Of a stretch of DNA of 64,000 nucleotides, positions 36,101 to 48,030 are shown in pieces. Both the position numbers and the translations under genes were made by a program. The stretch is taken from NCBI RefSeq assembly GCF_037038585.1, contig NC_092525.1, positions 20,170,867 through 20,234,866 on the forward strand. The letters run 5' to 3'. A model generated the notes under the pieces. It worked only from the letters and a program-made list of their open reading frames with translations, searched no databases and was not told the DNA's origin. This DNA comes from Patagioenas fasciata. Its lineage: Eukaryota; Chordata; Aves; Columbiformes; Columbidae. The stretch's first letter is position 1. The number at the start of each line of letters is the position of its first letter.

Positions 36101-38013
36101 ATGTATTTAAGGTGGGGCCAGGGATAAAGTACACAAACAGCATGATTTCACACAGCAGATACTTTCCTGCGAAAGAATATCCTGAAGACTGGCATCATTT
36201 TTCCTCTGGATACTCCGGTTTGTCTGAAGAAAAGAGAGCATCTCTCCCCTGTGCTGTTCTGTGGGGTGGGGTAGAGTCCTCCCACCAGATATTGTTGTGT
36301 TTGCCTTTATCTGCTCCTCCTGGCTGTGGGTTTCTTTGCTCTCCGTGGACTTTCCTGGGGTGTCACAGGGTTGTGGGGTGAGGGATGGCGAGGAAACAAA
36401 GGGAGCCAAGCTCTATGGTTTCTGTCACAGTCTTTTAATGCTGAATTATTGAACCTGGACATGCATTTCACCATAAACAGAACATTTTAGAGAAGAAAGT
36501 GAGGAGTTCAGTTACTCAAGGCACTGCCATTGGATGGCTTATGGGGAAAGCTGTTGGGAGGAAACAATGCAGACTAGTCCATGTGCTTTCTCATTTGCAA
36601 AGATTCAGTTGCTGTCTTATTTCTCCCATCATAAAATTGTCTCTCTGAGTTTTCCAGGTGGATGCATCACAGGGGCTGGAATGTAGCCTGACAGGTAGAA
36701 ATCAAAAGCAGCATGTCTTAGTGATGCTTTGTCAGCTGTGAATAACAAGAAACGTTTGGGGGTTTGTTCTGAAAGTCCAGATGCCATCCATTGTCAGCTC
36801 TCAGCGCCTGCTGCCCTGGGCAAACCTCAGAATATGTCACAGGCAGAGTGTTTGCTGTGCCCTGTACTTTGCTCACGCAGAAATTTGCCTGATCTGTCTG
36901 TACGGCAACTCTAAATCAGGTGTCAGCTTCTTTCTGGAGTGAAATCTCCATTGTCCTTGTAACCTGAAATCCAGAGAACAATACTGAACGTGTTCTGTGG
37001 CTACCAGCATGACTTGTACTTAATTCTTAACAGTTTAGGTGACTAATTGCATGAAGTTAAAAAGCAAACCTGAGCTCTCTAGAGCACGATGCTTTTGTCT
37101 AGCAATGCTGATAAATAAACCAATGGCAGAGAGGATGAGACCCGCAGCTGTTGGGCAGAGCTTGGTAGTGACCTCCCCACCCCCCAGGGCCCTGAACTCT
37201 TGGTTCATATAATGAGTAATTTGCCCCTTTTCAAGTCAAGCATCATTCCCATTACAGTCTGTGAGTAATGCTCTAAGCGTATGTTACTCTGATGTGTTTG
37301 TGTATGTTTATATATGATCTGGAATTGCTTAGCCTGAGTATTTTGGGAGGTTTGTTTGCTATAGTGATATATGTGACAATATATAGATCTGTTCATTGTA
37401 ATTACAATGTTTAGAGGTTTATAGAAGTACGTTGCATGCTGCAATACACTTATTCTGGTATCATCACTGGGTATTTAAAATTATACCAAGTTTTTGCTTG
37501 ACAGTGCACTTCGTAATATATTATAGGAGTAATATTTTACCAACTGAACACTCTATGATACTAATTTCTTCTGCTTCTATTTCTCTTTCTTTTAAACCTC
37601 TGAACTCAAATACCAAAAGGAGCAGATTCACTGCAGGACTCTCTTCTCCTACTGTGCTTGAGATAGGTTGTATTCAATATTCAGTAAGCTCCTTGCATTT
37701 TAAATCCAATATATACCTCTTTAGAGATGTAACAAAACAAAAGTTTTGTTCTCTGTAAGTTACATGTCAATGAGCTAGTGCTAAGATGTTAATTAGAGTA
37801 CCCTTTCAAACTCCAATCTTCAGCTGGTAAGAATGGGAGAAAAAACAATGCAGTGCAGGATAGTGCAATGCAATTTCTCCAAATAAAGATCATTAAAGTT
37901 TCTGACAAGGCTTTGATGCTAAATTGCTGCCTCGCTCGTAGTAAACACCCAAGTGAAGCAAATACTTGGCCTATCTGACAGGCCATGAATGCTTCCATTA
38001 GCATGGCATAATT
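36101..38013. other. Intergenic DNA, nothing recognised
   Basis: AT-rich single-copy sequence that becomes rich in TAAT/ATTA words toward its right end. No gene or nameable repeat. Confidence 0.55.
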
Positions 38014-38054
38014 CTAATGCATTTAGTGCATACATTTAATGCTAAATGCATTAG
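38014..38054. repeat. Perfect inverted repeat, 13-bp arms, 15-nt loop, homeodomain-like sites
   Basis: CTAATGCATTTAG (38014-38026) and CTAAATGCATTAG (38042-38054) are exact reverse complements. The loop (38027-38041) itself contains TTTAATG. Each arm carries TAAT and ATGCAT cores of the kind bound by homeodomain and POU proteins, and more TAAT/ATTA sites lie just left (37997-38016) and right (38058-38062). I read it as a candidate regulatory element or DNA hairpin, not as an RNA gene. Confidence 0.65.
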
Positions 38055-38298
38055 CACTTAATGTCAGGAGCTCCAGACCTGCTCGAGTCAAGGGGTTAAC
38101 ACAAATTAAGAATTGCAAGAGAGACTTGTCACTCTCCATAGCTTTGTGTAAAAGTCCTAATTTCATTACTGAAGCTTACTCAGTACAGCAAGAGTATTAT
38201 TTTTGTGTTAGGCTCTTTTTCTTTTGAAAGTAAAGACCAATCACCCTGCTAGCATTTGCTACCACAGTGTCACCCCCGAGAGATCCCACTGTAACATG

Positions 38299-38301
<3 letters not shown>

Positions 38302-38335
<34 letters not shown>
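38302..38335. repeat. (TA)17 microsatellite
   Basis: Seventeen uninterrupted TA units, a perfect self-complementary tract that is likely length-polymorphic. Confidence 0.97.
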
Positions 38336-38338
<3 letters not shown>

Positions 38339-41300
38339 ATATAGCAAAACCTGCAAAATGTGACCTAAGAAAAGTTAACTACCCAGTTTAATTAACAGAT
38401 TAAAATTACAAAAATCAAGTCTGTAATGGACACCTATGGTTAAAGGTGAACTTATGTTTTGTTTATCCTCTCTACACCCACAACATTTTGGATTTCAGTT
38501 GCATGAGAGAGCAAGGCCAACACATGAAATACAGCAACAGGAGCTTTCCCCCAGCATCCAGCACAAGGCTAAACAGCCCTCAACCTTTCCACTTGACCTT
38601 GCACCTCTTAGTATTTCAGCACAGACGGGGCACAGCTGTGCAGTGACCCTCACTGGGGATCAGCCCAGGTGAAAAATAAGATGGGAGGGAAAACTGGTCC
38701 AAAAGAGGAGTTGGCTGAGAGGCTGGGATGAGCACAGAGGGATGGGCAGTGTTTTGCCTGTGTTGCTGATGATTGCTTAACTGCACAGAGCTTGCTTTAT
38801 TATTCAGGGTGCAATGAGGAGGATGCACTTGATCACTGCAAAGCAACAGCACTTCATTGCCTTAATAGTAATTCCTTCTAGCAGTAGTAGTGTTAAAGTC
38901 AGTGGGACTGCAAAGAGAGCATAAAGAATACACCAGTCTCTGCAGGGTCAGGATGAAGAGCTGTTATGTTGATTGACCTTAGGAAAAAAATATTTTGAAG
39001 GGGTTTTTAAATGATTTTAATTAAAACATGTATTTAGATGAGTGGGTTTTATGCTAATTGGCACTTGTATGTCACCCTCATTCTTGAAAAAGTTTTAGAA
39101 ATCTTTAAAACTTCAGCTTCTCACAGCACTTCAGTGAGATGATGCTTACCTCCTCTTAGCAGGGAGGCAGTAAGGGAAATGTTTGCTCACCCATGGCCAA
39201 GTGGCCAGCAGCTCTTGGTTGCCCTGAGCAGGGACTCCCTGCAGGGGCCTGCTGCCCCGGGTTCCACTGCAGGTCATCCCTGGTCCTTGCTGAGTTGTGC
39301 CAGAGGTGGGGAAGCTGAAATGCAGAGGTAACATGGCAGAAAAGGTGGCTTCATCTGTTACTTGGTTCCTGTTCAGAGACCTTTACTCTGTTTTCCATGA
39401 GGGTAAATTCTTGTGCTGCACTTAGAGTGTTCTGCTACTGGTAGTAGCTTGATGTGGAAGTGTACTTCACACGGCTTATAGCCTGTGGGCCAGGTATAGC
39501 CTGAGGAATATTTCTATGTGATTTGCTACCTTTTCCCCAAAGAAGGAGTAAGTAATGTTATAAGAAGAGACATCTCTTGCTCCCTCCATCTGCCTTTAAC
39601 ATCTCCTACTGAGATCCTGAGGTGGAACTCAGAGGGTCTGATCCCACTCTTGTCACTTGGTGAAGGGTTGCCTCAAGATCCTAACAATCTATTTCCTTCC
39701 ATCACTACATTACTTCCTACCCCAGTGTCTCCCAGCTGCAGCCTTGGGTCTCCAGCACACACCAGTAAGGAGGCTGGGGGTACAACTTCGGTTTCAGAGG
39801 GGATCAAGCATTCATCTTGCTAACTAAAAGGATAAACAGTGTAGTTCCTTTCCCTTTTCAGGCATGCTGCGATTCTTAACCTTTCAAAGTATTCTCAATA
39901 TCTGCTCCTTTCTGTAAGTGTGCATTGTCGCTAACATGCCAACATATTTCTGGGGTTCTGGCTACAAGAACGAGTCACTACAGAGAAAGATGGAGAAGAA
40001 TTATAGCACAAGGTAAGAGCTGGCTGCTGAGCAGCTAAAGCACTGTAGGAGCCACACTCCTTTGCCCTGCAGCAGTTTGTTGGTGTAGCCACACTCTAGC
40101 AGCAGCTTCATTAACTCTGCCACGTCCTCGGAGCACACTGCTGTCAAATGAGCCGCTCCAACATTTCTGTGTGTGCAAGAGCTTAAAATGTTTTTCCTAC
40201 ACCTAGTCCGAAAACCAGCTGTCACAAGAGTTACAAGCTACGTGCTGGACCATACAGTGTTAAAATGCCTGTAACCTAAGATGTCTCAATAATAGAGCCT
40301 AAACTGACTATAGGCAGTATGTGAGCATTGAGCATTCCTCTGCTTATCTTCAGCTGATTGCAAGGTATCATTTGAAATTAAGGGGAAAATCCAGTTAAAA
40401 ATGCATTCATGGGAGGAAAACAGCACAGTGTCTACTGCTAAAGTGTGCCTTGATTTTAATTTTTTTGGCTTTCATGTCACCAAGTGTTAGACAAGTGGAT
40501 AAGCAACAGAAATTATGTGATAAAGTTGTCTGTGTTCTGCATTTACATTTGAGTGGCAATTCCAGATGAGAAAGAGAGCCCTGTGATTTGACACAGACGT
40601 TGTGCTGAATTTTGCGGTGTATTCTGAGAGTCTCATTTAGCTGATTTTGGGTGAGGTGGAAATTAATTAACAGAAACCAACATGTATGCCTTCTCCATGG
40701 CAATCCGGGTGGGGAAGCAGGATGGATCTCTGGCTCTGCCACTGAAGGGATCGATGTAACGAATGGGAAGCGAAGGTAACTGCTGATACGAAATGTGATG
40801 GAAAGCTGGAGATTTCTGCTCACTCTCTAACAGGCCCTGTGCTATGAGGGGTCTGCAGGACATCTCCAGGATAGTGGGGTGGAGGTGAATGTCTGAGATA
40901 CACAGATGTGGGCAGGAGCTATTTCTCAGCTGTGGCTTTTTACCAATCTTTGAAAGAGTGTTTTGTCAGGCCTGAGGCTTCCCACCACACTTGGCCTTTG
41001 GGAGATGTCACTGCTGCTCCTCAGCTGGCTGGGAACTGGGACCTTGAGGTGGAACTGCTGTCCCTCTCAGTTTCTTCTTGGACCTTGCATTTTATTTCCA
41101 TCTAACCTTGGTTTTCTTTCCATTCCCCTGGTGTCCAGCTCTGGCCATTAGACCACCCAGCTAATGCCTTGGCTGCGGTGACCCCCAGCCGAGCTGTCTG
41201 TGCTCTATCAAATGAGACCTTTTCTTCCTCCTGCATCCCTCTTTTAGCACACCTTGAAACTGAAGAGAGTGATAAATTGAGCTCAGGCTGTACCCTGGGA

Positions 41301-43054
41301 AGAATTACAGCTGTCTGAACAAGCATGCATGCAGGCTGAGTGTTTGCCTCTGTACCTTGCCATTTTGACGTGACATTTGCTTGATCTGAGCACTTACATT
41401 AAAATCATGCATCTCAGTGACCCATGTTTATTAGTCCACACAGTTTTTGTAAGCCCCAATCATAATGCATTTTGCTGTGTTTTTGGCAGAGCCTTTCTTA
41501 TACTTGTTGACATATTTGAACATTGTTTGGAAAAAAGAAAAAAACCAACCAAACAAAAAAACAACCCACCCAAACCAGGTAAAATTACTGATTTTTTTTT
41601 TAGATGCTGTACCAACTAAATAAATAGTCCTCTGTATCTCAGGGGTTTTTTCATCTGTGACCTCCCCAGTATAAATTTCAATAGGCAAATTTAGATCTCA
41701 GCACAAACCCAAACTGCTGTTCATAAAATACATATAGTTGTATTGCAAATAAGTGTAATGGATATAATCCACTAACACTACTATGTCAGGACAGCTTTCT
41801 TTTTGCTTGTTAAAATTACATAGACATTTAAAATAGATTTATAACTGCTTATTTCTATACCCGAGCAAAATCTGGCATTTCACTAGCTGTGCTTTTGATA
41901 GTTAAGACTTCTGTAGATGTTTTCTTGCATTCTTTGTGGTTAGTGAAAACAAGAACTGTTTATTTTGAAGGTTCTTATTTTTAGCATTTGCAGCTAAAAT
42001 GTATCTACCAGTTATGTCAGTGCCACAGTTGTCATATATTAAAATTACATATGGATTGGAAACATATAGATTAATGGAAACTTTTTTTTTTTAAACACTT
42101 ATAGCAAATTTTCTGACTCCAGGTTGATTTTTGCTTCTAAAACTTGAGTTTATTGAATGGCCAAGAAAATGCTGAGTTATCTGTGGCTTTGCTTGCTTGT
42201 CCTGTCACACCTACGAGTGGCATCGCCAGCTGCTCCAAGGTGCCTCCCTCATGGGCTGCTCATCCTGCTGCTCCCCACAGCCACTCCTGGATGCTGCTGT
42301 TTGTCCAAGGACTAACAGTGGGGAGCAGACTGGCTGAGATTTGTCCAGACACTCTGCTCAGCTTGAAACTGGCTTAACTAACCCTTTATTCGAGTCCGTG
42401 TGACAGAAAGCAAACATAACTCTGGGGATTTGGGATCAAGCAGATAGAAAGGAGTTGAACCCCAAACCAGTTCCAGCTAGAGTTCCTCTTTATACAGAAC
42501 AATCCTCTTATGCATTCACCTATTTCTTATCTCACTAAGTGGTTGTATATTTTATTTATTTGCAAAGTGTTCATTTATATTGCATGCCCTGTGTTCAGTG
42601 CATGCTGTATGTCTCTATATGCTGCAACCGAACACATCCCAGGCTGTATCTCTCCTTACACACAATACCACAACCCCTCACACACACCTTTGTTACTCCT
42701 CGGACAGCTGATGTTCCCCTCACAAGCCTGTCCTGCAGCTGCTGATCAGTCCCTCTCAAGCTCCTTTATTTTTCCAGCTCTGCAGCTACAACCATTACAC
42801 TACATATTCTTAAAACCTTCACAGGATTGTTCTAACCTGTGCCGGGAATGACCCAAAGAAATGGTTGGGACTGTCTTCTTCCCTGATTTCAATAATCCAT
42901 TTGCAGCTTCTGCAAGTGGTTTTGGGGTCAAGGCCTCACTGGTGTCTTCCAGGTTCATCCAGCACCAGCTTGAATGAGTTACGGCTTTGTGCAGCTACTA
43001 CACGGAGCAGGTAGAAGGTGCTGGCAGGGCAGAACCTTAGGGGCAGTAATTAGC
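38336..43054. other. Intergenic DNA, no gene recognised
   Basis: About 4.7 kb of single-copy sequence. A minus-strand frame near 40140-40060 reads like one weak ankyrin repeat (HLTAVCSEDVAELMKLLLEC) but lacks clean splice sites. A/C-rich simple sequence occurs at 41530-41578 and T-runs near 41592 and 42081. No LTR or CR1. Confidence 0.5.
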
Positions 43055-43125
43055 ATCTGTAAATTACTTTGCAAACCATATCTGAAAGGTGCTAAAGAAG
43101 CACCTCTGCAGGGATTATTAATGCA
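43055..43125 (+). repeat. L3/CR1-like old repeat tail
   Basis: ATTACTTTGCAAACC followed by TCTGAAAGGTGCTAAAGAAG and then GGGATTATTAATG follows the layout of the L3-type 3' end (AAGCGCTTTGAGAT, GATGAAAGGCGCTATA, then TATTATTA). The match is short and diverged. Confidence 0.4.
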
Positions 43126-46100
43126 TACAAATAAAATGAAATTTTGAGTGCTAAATATCTAAACAAAACCCGAAGACAGATATTAAAGGTGTTTTAGAAA
43201 GGCTATAAATCACTTGCAGCCAGCAGGCTGGAACAGGGTGTGGGAGCACCAGGAACACATCTGTCATTCGGGGAGCTCTAGCAACCTTATTTCCTGACTG
43301 CAGAAAGAGAAGCTTTGATCACAGTTGTCACTGGAGCACTAATTTCTAAAAAAAATTACTTAAAAGCCAGTATAAAGTTTAACAAAGAATGGAGATTTAT
43401 GACTTTAAAAACTTGTTTCAAACGTTGATTTTCTTCCTTTGTTAGTGAAATGTATTTTAATGAAAGTAACTTAAGGCCCCTTAGATTTTGAATTTTTAAG
43501 TTGATTTCATCCTTTTCTTCTTACTTACCCGTTGACCTCATTTAATCAACTATCTACATGTATTATTTCTTCAATTAGTGAATAATGACTAACAACAGGG
43601 AGCTGGTATTCCTATAAATCACATCAAAACAGCACTTGGATACAGAAAAGAAATTCTTCTTGTCAGGTGGATATTTACCCTGATGTTTTAATTCAGGTCA
43701 CTGGTAAGCTTTTAAGGTATTTCTCATTCACTGCACTGTGGTTCTTGGAGTGCACAAAGTGGATTTCTTTATGATGAAACTTAGTCAGAAGAGATGCTCC
43801 AGGAGTGCCTCTCATCTGTCCACTAATGGACACCTAGCCCACTTACATCAAGCTCGGGCTAATCTGAAGTAACTCTACCAAAGTGCAGGGCCCTCAGCAC
43901 AGCTGCGATGTTCTGCAGATGTGCTCCTATTGCACTCAGGCAGCCTAAGTCCAAGAAATGGTCCTGGTTTAACTAACGCTAACTAAAGCCATGATCTCCT
44001 GCAGTAATGAGAATTTATTTAGCAAACAGTTTGCAGAATCAACATGTGGTTTTACATGAGCGGATTCTGCCAGATCTTCTTTCCCAGAAGTCGCGGTCCT
44101 CCTGTGGACCAAGCCACAAAGCCTTTTCCGCATGAAAAATATTGAACTGATAAAATTCGAAGCATGAATTTAAGCTCATTTCAAAGGCTGCAAGACCATG
44201 TGTAGGCACAGCAACTATTGGAAGATCATTTGCATGGGTAACTGTTATAGAGAACTGGTGATCTAGCTGAAGTAACACCAGCATTAGCAGTGAAGAGCAA
44301 ACTCTCAACCCTAACCAAGGCTTGACTGCCTTTACTCTCCACCTGGTAAAGAAGATGTTAAAATTGTGGGATATTTGTCTTATTGAGAAGATGCTCTGAA
44401 CCTGGGAGGTTTTTATGGCATTTCAGCCCCATGTGAAAAGGATGCATGAAGGCTTGTGGGAAGAGGGAGAGGAACAGGCCTGTGTTTATTCCTTACTCCA
44501 TTGGCCCTAGAGAAGTCCAAAGCATCATAACTGAAGTCAGAGAAGTCTCACTATGAGGAATGTAGGGTTGTCCCTTTGAAGTAGAGAGAAATTATTTAAG
44601 AGTTGGCTGTGAAAGTAGACACAGACATAAAGATAGACATAAAGAAATTGTTCTGACATTGCTGCTTCCTAAAGAGAAATGGGAGCTGGGAAGGAGTGCT
44701 TTAAGGGATCCTATAAAGTCACATTTGGTTTTGAAGCTGTTCTTCAAACTCTTCTGCATTTTTCCAAGGCTCTTCATAATAAACCATGCATCCATAATAA
44801 ATGAAGCCTTGGTGGAATGTTAGCAAATCAAGTAATCACTTTTGAACTGCTTCTTCTAGACACAAACTACCTACAGCTGTGCATGGAATTGCACCCATTG
44901 TTTGTGCAAAGGTTGTGCAGTAGCGGTGATAACCTCGAAGATGAGTGTTAGCTTGCTGCATCTGTTAGCTCATGTTACTCCACTAAAGCATCTTGAGAGA
45001 AAGGGATAATTCAGCTATAGGAAAGATCTTGGTTAGAAGCATGGAGAAATTAGACTGACTTCTGATCTGACTTGATACAACTATGCAACCTCACCTCTTG
45101 TGAAGCTGCAGCAGTTCCATCTGTAAGGTCAGGTGTCTGCTCTCTCTGCTGATTCCCTGAGCGAGGTGGCCATGCATCAGTGCTGCTTGTTCACACTCAT
45201 GAGGACACAAACAACCCCAGTAAGTCCTGTCTCTCCTCTGCTGGCTCATCCCAGCACCGACAGGCGTCTTTGGGGCTGCTCTGCCCCTCCGGGCTTGGAG
45301 TGCAGGAAACATTGTTCACACCTGAGAGACCCAAACTTCAGATAGAGCCTTATCTGATCCTGCCTTTGCTTGATATATTAATATGAAAAAATGCGAGACC
45401 GACGTATTCCTCCTTCGTGGTGTTCTTGTATTTGGTTCTGTGTTTTAGCAACACTACCTTGGTCTTGAACCAGCTAGCCTCCCACTAAATCTGGGGTAGC
45501 TGGGAGGGGGCTGAGTTTTATAATGGGAGGTAAATAGAAGGGGAGGGACCATGAATTTAGCTTAAAAACAAACAAACTCATATTATCTGTCTCTCCTTAT
45601 CTCTGAAAGAAACATCATTTTTTAAGCCTTTGTGTCAGTATGTCAGATGCAAATTTTCTAAAAAAATAATTCCCTGCTCTGGTTATTCAGAGATTTCAGC
45701 TACCCCATGTAAATGCAGGAAGTGTGAACAAAATGCTATGGTTTATATTTGGTAATAATTTGCTACTGGATGAGAGAAATTACTTCCTTCGAGGTTTGGT
45801 TTATTTTGATACTTCGCTTATCACTGTTGACTTGCACGTGAGCATCAGGCTCAGGAAGAGCTGACCATGTTTGTTAACTGAGTTAGAAATACATGAGACA
45901 AAACAGAGAATCACTTGCATGTATTAGTGTTGGATTCACCCATATTTTGGATATTGTTTGGCTCTTGATAGTATGTTAGAATAAGGAAATGAATATTTGA
46001 AAAGAAATCATTATCGACAGAATGAATGGTGTAAACCAAGATACTACATGAGAGAATGGTAGAAATGTATGTGGTGATTAAACAAAGCTGTTTGCATTTG

Positions 46101-46959
46101 GAGGTAAGGAAGTTTTCACGGGAAAGAAACTGTATATGGGTTGGGTTTGTATCCAGTACTTGAGATTTGGCTGTGGGTTTTTTTTTAACCATTCTCAAAT
46201 GATAATGATGCGAGGTATTAGGATGTGTTGTTTGGAACTGAGATTTCAAAATCTGCGGAAGGAATTTTCTCCTGGATGTTGTCTTAAACTTAGGGCAGTG
46301 TAACATTCTGGCTAATGTGTTAAGTGTTACATCTCTTATCAGGATGTCAGACCTACTAAAACAAGCACGTATCTTCTGGATTTGAATATGTGTGAGTCCT
46401 AGATAATGCTGAAAGTTAATAAATGTAGGAGAATCCATCTTAAATGACATCTCATTTCTGCCTTTCTCTTAGTTAAAGCCAATAATGGGCTGAATAAGGA
46501 GCAGATGTAAGCTCAGATATGCTGTGTTAGTACTTATAGTGCTTATTCAGTGGTGCCAGTTGCATGAAAATGTGAAAGCTCTGAGAGATCTCCTGAATAT
46601 GCAGGTTCACTGCTATCAGATCCTGACATCTTATGTTCAGACCAGGGCTGGGAGCAGAACAGCATTTCTATCCTTGAAGACTTCCAGATTTCAGACTTCA
46701 GTGATGGTGCACCATTGGCGCTGAAGGGTTTAGAATGTCTTTGGTGCATGGGAGAAATAGGAAAAGGCTCAACCAAACTCCCAGAGACTTGGAAGGTCCT
46801 CCCATTCCCGTCCCAGAACAGGTAATATCCTGACTGACTGTTGGGATAACAACATTTATTTAGATTTAATTTTATTCTGGTGGGCGAGTGGGGGCACAGT
46901 GGGACACAGTTACTAATTTGAAAATATTATAAAGCTTCGTAAGCATTTGCTTTGATTTG
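43126..46959. other. Intergenic DNA, nothing recognised
   Basis: AT-rich single-copy sequence. The longest open frame (45911-46450, minus, 179 codons) is AT-driven, rich in Asn, Thr, Ser and Ile, and shows no domain. AGACATAAAG occurs twice near 44625. Confidence 0.5.
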
Positions 46960-47015
46960 CAAAGGTTAAGAGCACTGACCTGGGAATCTAGTAGCAGAGA
47001 TGTGTAACGTTAATC
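46960..47015 (+). repeat. MIR-like 5' fragment
   Basis: GGTTAAGAGCACTGACCTGG matches the tRNA-related head of MIR (GGTTAAGAGCACGGACTCTGG) closely for about 20 bp, then similarity fades. There is no B box, so it is a truncated relic if real. Confidence 0.4.
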
Positions 47016-47948
47016 TCATGTCTTCTTCGGTGTGTCCTTATCGTGAGTCGTTGTGAGCTGCATGACTAATGCTTTGAACTATCTTGGCCATCACGTATTA
47101 TGCTGCCACAACCACAACTCAAAATACAGATCCATACCTAATAACAGTAACTACTTTCATATATCTTGCATGATATGTTTCTGTGCTGTAAATACAGGCT
47201 GGAAGATAGAGGTTGCGGGAGAACAGAGTGAAATTTTATTCGAGAAGTCTTTTTTAATGTTTGCTTGAACAAAGGGGTTTAGCAAACACTGAGAAAGGGA
47301 AATTGCCTTTCCTCTGAAGATTAGAGAAGTCAGCATTTGTTTAAGCAATCCATCGTGCCATGCTGTAAAACCCCTGTGCCTTTCAGTCGAAAGGAACGGA
47401 AAATGAAAGGTTTGTGTTTTAGGATGTACTATTCAAATGTCTACCTGCTGTTACAGCAGTACAGACGTGATTCCATCTCCAGTGGTGAATCCTGCCCTTC
47501 TTTTTAAAGACACTTAAGAAGTGAATTTTCTGGGGCATATCTGGAAAATCTAAAATATTGAAACTGTTACTGTGCTGCCCTCTAAAACATCAAATGCTTG
47601 TGGTGAGTGCTTGGTCCTTGAGCCAGATGCTACCTTGTAGGAACAGGTGAATGACTCCAACATAGGGGCATGCATGGAGACCCTGAAGCCATGTAGCTGC
47701 TTCATCTCTGCTCAGAGGTCCCAGTGGCTGGAAGTTTGACCAGATCTGTCCCAGCTAGGAAAAGGGATTTTCTGAGGTGCCAGACAGGGAGGAGATGCTC
47801 CCCGGCTGCCAGCAAAGAGCCTGCTTTGAGGGTACCCCAGCAGTCTCCCTCCCTGCTGGGGGCTGCCTCATGGATTTTTTTTTTTCTGTCTAGGACTAGG
47901 AGGTGGAAGAGCAGTATATTACACATGACAGTCATAACTGACCCCGCT
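47016..47948. other. Intergenic DNA, nothing recognised
   Basis: Single-copy sequence. A slightly GC-richer part at 47700-47880 has overlapping open frames on both strands but no recognisable protein. Confidence 0.5.
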
Positions 47949-48030
47949 TTGGGCAGGATGCTGGACTACATGACCTTCTAAGATTCCTTCCAACATGAAC
48001 TATCCTACATCCTAAAAAAAAAAAAAAAAA
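47949..48030 (+). mobile_element. CR1-like 3' tail ending in poly(A)
   Basis: TGGGCAGGATGCTGGACTAC, ATGACCTTCTAAGA and TTCCTTCCAACATGAACTAT follow the CR1 3' UTR pattern (GGACTAGATGACCTTCTAAG, then GTCCCTTCCAACCTGA). After about one decayed octamer-like unit it runs into 17 A residues (48014-48030). CR1 normally ends in octamers, so the A-tract is unusual. It is either a later expansion or the tail of a SINE that borrowed a CR1 3' end. Confidence 0.7.

Noticed and set aside
45911..46450. Minus-strand open frame of 179 codons
   Set aside because: The longest frame outside the CpG island, but its composition is AT-driven, there are no domain motifs and no splice or promoter context.
47860..47900. 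Splice-acceptor-like T-run followed by CTAG
   Set aside because: No open exon with family similarity follows and no donor partner was seen.
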